Positions 1-7,541 of a DNA stretch of 8,430 nt are shown here, one piece after another. Under the pieces are notes generated by a model, which saw only the letters and a program-made list of their open reading frames with translations, was not told the DNA's origin and searched no databases. Position 1 is the first letter of the stretch. Each line of letters begins with the position of its first letter. The translations under genes and the position numbers were made by a program. The stretch is from Spirochaetota bacterium (GTDB taxonomy: Bacteria; Spirochaetota; JAGLSM01). The DNA lies in assembly GCA_023135745.1 (NCBI GenBank), contig JAGLSM010000064.1, positions 1-8,430 of the forward strand, in the 5' to 3' direction.

Positions 1-27
1 TCCTATTAACATAGCTTATTCGTGTGA

Positions 28-68
28 TGGCCTGCGGCGGTTCTTCGAATGCGTGGTTAATTTTTTTT
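28..68 (+). terminator. Possible imperfect Rho-independent terminator of an upstream gene
   Basis: Bases 29-36 (GGCC, a bulged T, GCG) can pair with 52-58 (CGTGGTT) using several G-U pairs. T28-A59 can extend the stem, and an inner GTTC/GAAT stem (40-43 with 47-50) closes on a TTC loop. Two As and a run of eight Ts (61-68) follow directly. The arrangement resembles an intrinsic terminator, but the outer stem is short, bulged and rich in wobble pairs. If real, it would end transcription of a gene lying left of the window and insulate the recCBD operon. This is inference; the fold was drawn by eye. Confidence 0.28.
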
Positions 69-87
69 CTTTATTTTCTTTTGTAAA

Positions 88-119
88 TTGCAATTATTCC
101 TTCTTTATGTAAGTATAAG
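88..119 (+). promoter_or_regulatory. Weak candidate sigma-70-type promoter for the recCBD operon
   Basis: TTGCAA at 88-93 matches a -35 box at four of six positions, and TATAAG at 114-119 matches a -10 box at five of six. The 20-base spacer is longer than the preferred 16-18. A T-rich tract lies upstream (61-82). Initiation near 125 would give a leader of only about 20 bases before the recC start. In AT-rich DNA such matches are common by chance, so this is only the best candidate seen in the short region before recC. Confidence 0.25.
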
Positions 120-135
120 TTGTATCCATTAAAAT

Positions 136-140
136 GAGGA
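136..140 (+). promoter_or_regulatory. Ribosome binding site that decides the recC start
   Basis: GAGGA sits five bases before the ATG at 146 and overlaps the earlier in-frame ATG at 134. The earlier ATG has only AT-rich sequence before it (TCCATTAAA) and no Shine-Dalgarno match, so 146 is the better start. Confidence 0.6.
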
Positions 141-145
141 ACAGA

Positions 146-3100
146 ATGTCTACAGGGCAAAAACAAACCAATATTTTCCTTGGAAACAGAATCGAGGACC
201 TGTCAAATTTACTTTCAGATAATCTGCTTAAGTTTAATGATCCATTCGTGGAAGCGGTCATTATGGTACCAAACTCAAATCTCAGAAAATGGCTCTGGCT
301 TAAAACTGCCCGTCAGAACAGAATAGCCGCAAACCTTGATTTTAAATTCCTTGAAAACGGAATATGGGATCTTATAACAAATAATGAAGACATAGAAAAT
401 ATCCGTCTTTTAAGTATTAATGAATTGCGCATGCTTATACTGACTGTTTTGATGGATAAGGAATTCATGGAATCTGAAATCATGCTTCCTGTTTTTAATT
501 ATCTGTATACGGATAAAAAAGAAAAAAAATCAGGATATTCCGGAAAACTGTGGCAGCTTTCCAGCAAACTCTGCGTATACCTTCGTGATTATACATACCA
601 TAGAAATAAAATGATAGACTCATGGATGAACAATTATAATAGTCAAATAAAGGACCCAATGAAGGCATGTCAGAGGACTCTTTATTTAAAAATTTTCGGG
701 AAAAATGGACTTCTTCAGAAACTGAACAATGACAAACATAATCTCCGGCCGCTCATACGCTCTCTTTTGGAACAATTCAAATACTTCAAAAAAAAACATG
801 CATCCGGTCTTCCGTCTGTGCATGTCTTTGGATTTTCGCACATCTCACCTCTTCATTCAGAAATACTTTTGGAATTAGGTAAACAGACAGATGTAACCTT
901 CTATCAGCTGAGCCCTTTTTCATCACAAGCCTCAGCAAATAAGCTGTTTAGTATTTCCAATACTGATATTTTAACTTCATGGGCCTATGCCGGTTACGAT
1001 ATGTTCGGAGTTTTTCAAAAAACAGGACTCCCATACAAGATAACTCATATCCCGGATGACAACAAAAGAACAGAGTCAAACATTCTTGAGAAATTTCAAT
1101 CAAAAATAATGAATCCTGATGCGGATTATAAAAAAGCTCCGCAGGATTGCAGTATACAGATAACAGGATCTCCGGGTATCTTCAGGGAAGTCGAAACAGT
1201 TTACAATAGTATAATCTACAACATGGAAAATGATCCCGAGCTACAGCTGACAGATATAGCAGTTATGACTACAGATATGAAAACATACCGTCCTGTAATA
1301 GAATCAGTGTTCTCAGGAAGTTATACAGGAAACCCCGGTAAAAACGGATTGTTCCTGAGAATGCCGTACAACCTGACTGACTCTAACGCGTCTGACGAAA
1401 GCCTCTTTGGAAAAGCTCTTCTCAATATCCTTTCGCTCTCGGAAACAAGCTTCACACGTAAAGAAGTTTTTGACATCATACTCAATCCATGCTTCATGTC
1501 GGGTATAAAAATTGACAGGGATCAGGCAATGGTCTGGCTCAACTGGACGGATAAATTAAATATTTTCCATCATTTTGACAGGGCTCATTCCAACTCATCC
1601 TTCTCGGATAAATTCACATGGTCAACAGGTATGAAGCGTCTTCGCTTAGGAAGAATAATGGCACCGGCTGAAGAAACCGGATACATGGGTAATATACAGA
1701 GTTATAAGGATTTGATACCTTTTTCTGATATACAGAGTAATGATGACGGCCTCATCGGAAAATTTTCATTAGTTATTGAGTCCCTGTATAAAACCATTAA
1801 GTCTATTAGTTCATCATCCTGTAATTCTTCAGAATGGAAAAAAATAATCAACGGAATTATTGAGCAATTTCTTGCCATTCCTTACGACAGAGAGGGAGAA
1901 TCATTAGTAAAAAAATCAATCCTGGAATCATTCGAAACATTGCATATCTTTGACCGATTAAACTCCGATAATGAGGCTAATCTCAGCTTATACTTCATAA
2001 TTGATTTTATAAAAGAAAATCTATGCGGCATTCCGGTATCAAAGGGGCAATATCTAAGCGGAGGAATCACCATTTCTTCACTTCTGCCTATGAGACCTAT
2101 CCCGTTTAAAATAGTCTATATCATGGGAATGGGAGAAGGCAAATTCCCCGGGACTATTGACACTTCAAGTCTGGATATTAGAAACTCCGAAGACAAGCAG
2201 ACAGGGGATGTGAGTTTCCCGGAAACCAACAGATACCTTTTTCTTGAGACCCTCTTATCAACACGGAATAAACTTTATCTTAGTTATGTATCAAGAGACA
2301 TTCAGGCAGACCAAAAATTTTATCCATGTTCCGTTATTAACCAAATGGAATCATACCTTAATTTACATATACTTTCAGAAAGTTTTGTAAAAGAAGAAAC
2401 CCCTTTAAACGGTTATAGCCGTTCCTATCTAAAACATGATAAAACCCGGGAAGAAGCATTCATAAATAAGTCTACAATGAAAACCGATGTCATAATTAAC
2501 TACTCAATAGATGACCGGCTCTTATTAATCAAGGAATTAATAAATAGCGGGGAAATAAAACTCACTGAAAAACAGAATAAATCATACCGGGACAGGAAAA
2601 AAGTTTTTGATTTTTCCCCATCAGAGCATGAACCCTTAAACGCGGAGAATACAATAGAAAAAATATCCATTAGAGAACTAAGTTCTTTTATCGAAAACCC
2701 GGTATATACATCTATTAAGAGACATCTTCAATTGATTGATGATTCAATTGAAGATAAAAGCCTCAATGAGGATGAACCGTTCTATTCCGGATACCCTGTA
2801 AGCTATGAGTTTCCTTATAAAATTCTGAATGATTTTGTCAATGAATCAATTTTGACATCACGGGTTCCTGCTCAAGAAACACTATTAATGCATGCTGAAA
2901 ATGTTTATAAGAAATCGCTTTCACTTAAAGGAAGTGTTCCGGACGGAGCCTTCGGCGAAATTGATTATGATAAATTTCTAAAACAGATAACAGATCATAT
3001 CTCTCCAAAATCCAAAAAAGAATCAGAAGGACTTATAACTTTTTTAAAAAACCGTCTGGATTCCGGAAAACTTAAGATGTACGGAAGTGTAGAAATCGGA

Positions 3101-3775
3101 GAAACTTATATAAGGAATCCTGTAAATATTAATCCTTTAAAATTTCCTGCAGTATTAATAGATTCAGAAAATACTGTAGAACTAACAGGCGGTCTGCCTC
3201 TATTATGGAAAAACCTTGAATTAAATACATGGGAGACGATTAGTATCAGCCCCGGATCAGGTGAAAAAGACATTTTGCATACATTTCTATTTTATGCTGT
3301 TTCAAGAATTAATCCCGAAAATGATCTTGGTAAACTAATAGGAAATATCCCGATGTCTGTAAATATTTTTAACAAAACCGGTTTTAAAACATATACTTTT
3401 TTTATTAAAAATCATGAAGATGCATTTTATTATATCAATGGATTAATAAATGATTTTTTTGATTCAAAAATGTTTGATTATCTCCCTTTTAGAATAATTA
3501 CCTCTGCAAATACTAGGAAAAAAGATTCAATACACCCTAAAAACATTGATGAAATTATCCCGATAGAAAAAATCGGGGCTAAAAGACTGGATTATAAAAA
3601 AAGACTGGAAACAGCAATAGAAAATACTGAAGATAGATTGACTGATATAATCAAAATTACCGGAGTAAAAATTCCTGATGACGCTCTGGATAAGGTTAAA
3701 AAAAGATTAACTCCAATATATAAAGACTTCCTCATAGAAAATGTAAAAACAGGTGAGGCAAAAAATGGAAACTAA
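146..3775 (+). CDS. recC: RecBCD enzyme subunit RecC (exonuclease V gamma chain)
   Basis: RecC is the scaffold of the cytoplasmic RecBCD complex: it splits the duplex, channels the single strands and, in E. coli, recognises Chi in the 3' strand. The protein has 1209 residues against 1122 in E. coli. Family blocks, in order: an N-terminal dead-helicase block with IAANLDF and IWD near 60-75; VHVFGFSHISPLHSE in the first third; a REVE block (347-350) leading to MTTDMKTYRP (374-383), which parallels MVADIDSYSP in E. coli; LLPMRPIPFKIVYIMGMGEG (646-665); and the RecC C-terminal domain from about 840 (ISIRELSSFIENPV). There is no Walker A motif and no nuclease triad, as expected for RecC. The start at 146 is preferred over the ATG at 134 (four residues longer) because of the GAGGA site. 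The end overlaps recB by 11 bases. Several residues known from E. coli to read Chi are substituted. The reading frame is intact throughout. Confidence 0.95.
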   Translation: MSTGQKQTNIFLGNRIEDLSNLLSDNLLKFNDPFVEAVIMVPNSNLRKWLWLKTARQNRIAANLDFKFLENGIWDLITNNEDIENIRLLSINELRMLILTVLMDKEFMESEIMLPVFNYLYTDKKEKKSGYSGKLWQLSSKLCVYLRDYTYHRNKMIDSWMNNYNSQIKDPMKACQRTLYLKIFGKNGLLQKLNNDKHNLRPLIRSLLEQFKYFKKKHASGLPSVHVFGFSHISPLHSEILLELGKQTDVTFYQLSPFSSQASANKLFSISNTDILTSWAYAGYDMFGVFQKTGLPYKITHIPDDNKRTESNILEKFQSKIMNPDADYKKAPQDCSIQITGSPGIFREVETVYNSIIYNMENDPELQLTDIAVMTTDMKTYRPVIESVFSGSYTGNPGKNGLFLRMPYNLTDSNASDESLFGKALLNILSLSETSFTRKEVFDIILNPCFMSGIKIDRDQAMVWLNWTDKLNIFHHFDRAHSNSSFSDKFTWSTGMKRLRLGRIMAPAEETGYMGNIQSYKDLIPFSDIQSNDDGLIGKFSLVIESLYKTIKSISSSSCNSSEWKKIINGIIEQFLAIPYDREGESLVKKSILESFETLHIFDRLNSDNEANLSLYFIIDFIKENLCGIPVSKGQYLSGGITISSLLPMRPIPFKIVYIMGMGEGKFPGTIDTSSLDIRNSEDKQTGDVSFPETNRYLFLETLLSTRNKLYLSYVSRDIQADQKFYPCSVINQMESYLNLHILSESFVKEETPLNGYSRSYLKHDKTREEAFINKSTMKTDVIINYSIDDRLLLIKELINSGEIKLTEKQNKSYRDRKKVFDFSPSEHEPLNAENTIEKISIRELSSFIENPVYTSIKRHLQLIDDSIEDKSLNEDEPFYSGYPVSYEFPYKILNDFVNESILTSRVPAQETLLMHAENVYKKSLSLKGSVPDGAFGEIDYDKFLKQITDHISPKSKKESEGLITFLKNRLDSGKLKMYGSVEIGETYIRNPVNINPLKFPAVLIDSENTVELTGGLPLLWKNLELNTWETISISPGSGEKDILHTFLFYAVSRINPENDLGKLIGNIPMSVNIFNKTGFKTYTFFIKNHEDAFYYINGLINDFFDSKMFDYLPFRIITSANTRKKDSIHPKNIDEIIPIEKIGAKRLDYKKRLETAIENTEDRLTDIIKITGVKIPDDALDKVKKRLTPIYKDFLIENVKTGEAKNGN
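3751..3758 (+). promoter_or_regulatory. Ribosome binding site of recB, inside the recC end
   Basis: AGGTGAGG lies six bases before the ATG at 3765 and within the last codons of recC. It favours ATG 3765 over the in-frame GTG at 3753, which is itself part of this purine-rich element and would add only four residues (V/M-R-Q-K). Confidence 0.65.
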
Positions 3776-6700
3776 TATAATCTCCAAGATCAATCTTGGA
3801 AAAGAAGGAGTAATAGAGGCTTCCGCCGGAACAGGTAAAACTTATACTATAGAAAATCTCGTTATTAAAATCCTCTCTGGAAAAACAATAATCCAAAATA
3901 AAAAAATACGCCCATGTCTTGAAAACATTCTTCTTGTTACTTTTACCGAAAAAGCCGCCGGAGAAATAAAAGAAAGGGTGAGAGCAAACATATTAAAAGA
4001 AATAGACAGTCTTATAAAACAAAATAAAAAAAACAAAGATAATACCGCAGAAGAAATATTAATCCATCTTGAAAAACAGGCTCAGAATTACGATACCGCA
4101 CAGGTATATACCATACACAGCTTTTGCCACAGCATATTAAAGCAATACGCGTTCGAAAATGGAGAAACATTTGAAACGGAACTTGTTGATGATTACGCGG
4201 TACAAAAAAAAATACTAAAGGATATAATCCGAAAAGACTGGCCGAATACTTATGGAAATCATCTTAAAAAATTTCTTAAACTCTCAGGTTTTCCCGGCAA
4301 TACCTCAAGCGGAATCTCAGAAATGGAAAGCACAATACTGTCAATAGCCGGCAGGTTCAATCCTTCTAAAGACACCCTGTCCCCTGAAGTCCCGGATGAT
4401 GGTTTAATACCCGGTGATTTAATCATAAAAAAAATATTAGCAGAAGAAGAAAAGATAAAAAACGCTTTTAATAAAATTCTGCCTTTATCAGGAAAACTCT
4501 CTGAAGATAGACGTGAATACTCTGATATTTATCTTTTATACACAGAATTTAAAGATAAAAAAATTATCCGTTCAAACAGCGTTGATACCAGGCTGCGCGG
4601 TATTTTTTTACCGCTTATTAATTTCCTCCTAGAATATAAAAAATCAGAAAACCTGATTGATGACTATCAATCCTTTCTAAATACAACCATGAATTGCAGC
4701 GGTTATAACAAAAATGATGAAGGCTATTCATTTATTTTTAATGGAGTGCTCAAAGATCACAAAGATAGAAATCTTGAAAATGAATATCCGAATTTAAAAC
4801 TAATTTGCGATATCCTGAACAGTATAAAAGAAGAACTCAACATCGATGATTTAAAACAATTTATTAAAGCCTCTACAATTAAAAAACTGATTGCAGATTC
4901 AAATATTTACAAAAGAAATCATGCACAAATCAGTTATAATGATATGCTGATCCTTGTCAAAGACGCGCTGTATACAAAGAAAAGCAGCACCCTGCTCCGA
5001 ATTCTTAGATCAAAATACCGCTGCGCACTGATTGACGAGTTTCAGGACACAGACTCGGTTCAATGGGAAATATTTCAAAAAATATTTCTTGAGAACCGGG
5101 ATAACAGACTTTTTGTTATTGGTGATCCTAAACAGTCAATATACGGTTTCAGAGGCGCCGACATACATACTTACATGAGAGCAAAACAACAGATTCTTGG
5201 AAATGAAAAACCGTATCAACTCACGACGAACTGGAGATCAATTCCCGGATTAATAACAGCTTTAAACGAGCTTTTTAAAACATGGTTTCAAATTAAGGAC
5301 AATCAATATCAGAAAAATTCTGAAAGTATGTTTAACATTACTTACAGCCCTTCAGAACCTCCCAATGAAAGTGAAGCCAGGTACATCATAGTAAAAGATA
5401 AAACTCTTAGAGAACCCGTCAGCATTATTGATCTGCAGGAAGCCGACAGTCTTACCAAGGCCCGGTTATTAATGGCTGAATTTATAGCCGGGGAAATATC
5501 TGAACTCCTTGCAAAGGGATTCTCATTTACTAAAGACGGATCTATAAATAATCTTACCGCGGGAGACATCTGCATCCTCATAAGAAAACGCAGTGAAGCC
5601 GATGCAATTGAGAACGCGCTTAACAGTTATGGAATACCTCATTCATTTTACAAAAAAAACGGCCTCTACAGTTCTGATGAAGCGCTTCACATTTATTACA
5701 TTTTAAAAGCAATAGAAAAATCAGACCGCAATAGTATACATGTAGGACTACTTACACGTTTTTTTAATATTTCACTCGATAAACTGTCCAGCTTTAAAGA
5801 GATCCCTTCAGACAGCAAAATCAGATTACTCTTTGAAGAGTGGAAAAACCTGTCTCTAATAAGACAATGGGGCGCGTTATTTTCCAATATTATAAAACAA
5901 ACAGGTATCTTTTTTTTGGAGGTAGAAAATTCCGATGCAGAACGCCGAATAACAAACTATATACACATCTTTCAGAACCTGGAGCTTGAAGCAGTTAAAC
6001 ACTGTATGGATTTATCAGAAATAGTTGAATATCTAAATAGTCTTAGAACCTCAGAGCTTCAGGCCGAAGAAAATGAAGACCTGCACCGTCTTGAAACCGA
6101 AAAACCAAAAGTACAGATAATGACAATACATACTTCCAAAGGTCTTGAATTCCCTATAGTTTTTCTTGGAGGAGGATTCAGTGAAAAAGCCGAACATCAA
6201 TACCCTTACTGGGAATATTACAATAATAAAAAATCATCTTATACATTCGATCTTACAAAATCCGCAAAATATAAAAATCTCCATTTTAATAACTTACTTG
6301 AAGAACAAAAACGTCTTTACTATGTAGCCCTGACCAGATCAATCTTTAAACTCTATATACCTAAATACAATCCGGAAAAACAAAATAACGCCGGCGCTAT
6401 CTGCAGGTTAATTTTTCCGGCAATTATTAATGCATGGGGAGACAAACCTCTAAAGACCGGATTAGTCTCAGAAATAAGACCCATGTTAAATCACGACAAT
6501 ATTCAAGTCCATAAAAAAGACATATCCGATATATCAGAGCAAATTGAATTGCCTTCAAATTTATTCCTCGAAGCATCCATGTATAAAAATGAATATCTAA
6601 AAAGAAGATTAGAGATAACTTCCTTTTCAAATATTAAAAACGCTGCCGGAGAATACATGACTTATTACGGTGACGAAGAAAACGAAAAACAAATAAATGA

Positions 6701-7541
6701 AGATGATGATGACAGTAGTATCCCTGAGGAAGAAGGCAGAATACTGATTCCAAGAGGTGCGAATTCCGGGACAATGTTTCACTCGATTTTAGAAGAAATT
6801 GATTTTGAAGCTGTTTATAATTCCGGCAATATAGAAGAAACAATTAATATATCGGACAAACTTCTCACGGAAATGCTTGATAAATACAGGATAAAACCGG
6901 TAAGTAAATATTTTACAGCCAATAACAGTATCAGAGATGCATTTTTAAAAGCAGAATCTCAAAACAAAAGCACGGATTTTATGTATAAGGAACTTGAAAA
7001 AAGAACCGCCAGGATCATATATAATACTCTTACAACTCCATTGAAAAATAATAATGGAGAAACAATCCTTGAACTGGGTCAAATTAAAAAAAATGACAAG
7101 ATCCATGAACTGGAATTCTACTATCCGGTATCTTCCGAACTTAATGAGTTGATTCCTGATATCAAAAAAACAAAAGACGGTTTTGTCACAGGATTCATTG
7201 ACATGGTTTTCCGCCATGAAGGTAAATACTACATCCTGGACTGGAAATCCAACTACCTTGACAATTACAGCAATACTGAATTAGTCAGGGATATTGCAAA
7301 GCATAATTACGATCTGCAATACCTTATATACAGCGTAGCAGTTAAAGCCTGGCTTAGACAAAAAATAAAAAACTTCAAAGAAGATGACTTTGGAGGAGTA
7401 TTCTACATTTACATCCGGGGAACTCAGGGAAAAACGGAACCTGCATTAAATAACGGAATATTCTTTGACCGGCCTGAAGATAGTAAATTTAAAAAAATTC
7501 TGGAATCTGTGAAAACTCCTTTTGAGGAAAAGGTTAAATGA
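3765..7541 (+). CDS. recB: RecBCD enzyme subunit RecB (3'-5' helicase and nuclease)
   Basis: RecB is the SF1A (UvrD/Rep-like) 3'-5' helicase and sole nuclease of RecBCD. It has 1258 residues, against about 1180 in E. coli. Helicase motifs are complete: Walker A EASAGTGKT (18-26), motif Ia LVTFTEKAA (57-65), TIHSFC (116-121), DEFQD Walker B (424-428), GDPKQSIYGFRGAD (453-466), NWRS (489-492), HTSKGLE (789-795) and the arginine-finger block EEQKRLYYVALTR (846-858). A very acidic linker (about 969-991) leads into the nuclease domain. There, H1006, D1146, D1159 and K1161 match E. coli H956, D1067, D1080 and K1082 with the same 13- and 15-residue spacing, and YDLQYLIY (1182-1189) supplies the QxxxY element. 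FGGV (1209-1212) and an RG/GIFFDRP block close the protein as in E. coli. All known catalytic residues are present, so an active helicase-nuclease is predicted. The gene overlaps recC by 11 bases and recD by 4. Confidence 0.98.
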   Translation: METNIISKINLGKEGVIEASAGTGKTYTIENLVIKILSGKTIIQNKKIRPCLENILLVTFTEKAAGEIKERVRANILKEIDSLIKQNKKNKDNTAEEILIHLEKQAQNYDTAQVYTIHSFCHSILKQYAFENGETFETELVDDYAVQKKILKDIIRKDWPNTYGNHLKKFLKLSGFPGNTSSGISEMESTILSIAGRFNPSKDTLSPEVPDDGLIPGDLIIKKILAEEEKIKNAFNKILPLSGKLSEDRREYSDIYLLYTEFKDKKIIRSNSVDTRLRGIFLPLINFLLEYKKSENLIDDYQSFLNTTMNCSGYNKNDEGYSFIFNGVLKDHKDRNLENEYPNLKLICDILNSIKEELNIDDLKQFIKASTIKKLIADSNIYKRNHAQISYNDMLILVKDALYTKKSSTLLRILRSKYRCALIDEFQDTDSVQWEIFQKIFLENRDNRLFVIGDPKQSIYGFRGADIHTYMRAKQQILGNEKPYQLTTNWRSIPGLITALNELFKTWFQIKDNQYQKNSESMFNITYSPSEPPNESEARYIIVKDKTLREPVSIIDLQEADSLTKARLLMAEFIAGEISELLAKGFSFTKDGSINNLTAGDICILIRKRSEADAIENALNSYGIPHSFYKKNGLYSSDEALHIYYILKAIEKSDRNSIHVGLLTRFFNISLDKLSSFKEIPSDSKIRLLFEEWKNLSLIRQWGALFSNIIKQTGIFFLEVENSDAERRITNYIHIFQNLELEAVKHCMDLSEIVEYLNSLRTSELQAEENEDLHRLETEKPKVQIMTIHTSKGLEFPIVFLGGGFSEKAEHQYPYWEYYNNKKSSYTFDLTKSAKYKNLHFNNLLEEQKRLYYVALTRSIFKLYIPKYNPEKQNNAGAICRLIFPAIINAWGDKPLKTGLVSEIRPMLNHDNIQVHKKDISDISEQIELPSNLFLEASMYKNEYLKRRLEITSFSNIKNAAGEYMTYYGDEENEKQINEDDDDSSIPEEEGRILIPRGANSGTMFHSILEEIDFEAVYNSGNIEETINISDKLLTEMLDKYRIKPVSKYFTANNSIRDAFLKAESQNKSTDFMYKELEKRTARIIYNTLTTPLKNNNGETILELGQIKKNDKIHELEFYYPVSSELNELIPDIKKTKDGFVTGFIDMVFRHEGKYYILDWKSNYLDNYSNTELVRDIAKHNYDLQYLIYSVAVKAWLRQKIKNFKEDDFGGVFYIYIRGTQGKTEPALNNGIFFDRPEDSKFKKILESVKTPFEEKVK
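6669..6737 (+). other. Acidic linker segment within RecB, between helicase and nuclease
   Basis: Residues 969-991 contain 12 Asp/Glu out of 23, including four consecutive Asp (980-983) and three consecutive Glu (988-990), plus several Asn, Ser and Gln. It lies between helicase motif VI (ends 858) and the nuclease His (1006). This is where E. coli RecB has its flexible tether between the helicase and nuclease domains. It is probably disordered and lets the nuclease domain move; the link to regulation is inference. Confidence 0.6.
7524..7533 (+). promoter_or_regulatory. Ribosome binding site of recD, inside the recB end
   Basis: GAGGAAAAGG ends four bases before the recD ATG at 7538. Its GAGGA core is nine bases from the ATG and the AAAGG part is four. 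Either could pair with 16S rRNA. The site is within the recB coding sequence, consistent with coupled translation through the ATGA overlap. Confidence 0.5.

Noticed and set aside
27..83. Small + strand frame from ATG 27 ending in a Leu/Phe-rich stretch, resembling a membrane peptide
   Set aside because: The hydrophobic part comes only from the T-rich tract and there is no ribosome binding site before the ATG.
2..112. Open + strand frame running from the left edge to a TAA at 110-112, possibly the tail of an upstream gene
   Set aside because: Its second half translates to a low-complexity Phe-rich string from the T-rich tract and I recognise no family in it. A true upstream tail cannot be excluded, but there is no support.
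1882..2073. Minus-strand open frame of 63 codons within recC, and similar ones within recB and recD (for example 3842-4036, 6945-7217, 8020-8247)
   Set aside because: All lie opposite strongly conserved RecC, RecB or RecD coding sequence, show no recognisable motif, and are explained by the composition of the real genes.
3753..3764. GTG at 3753 as the recB start
   Set aside because: It overlaps the AGGTGAGG ribosome binding site that is well placed for ATG 3765, and the extra residues are not part of the conserved RecB N-terminus.
534..6830. Repeated TTCCGG-containing hexamers in recC and recB, considered as a possible Chi-like motif
   Set aside because: Many fall in the same codon phase as Ser-Gly (TCC GGN) pairs, so codon preference is a sufficient explanation, and three genes are too little sequence to judge over-representation.
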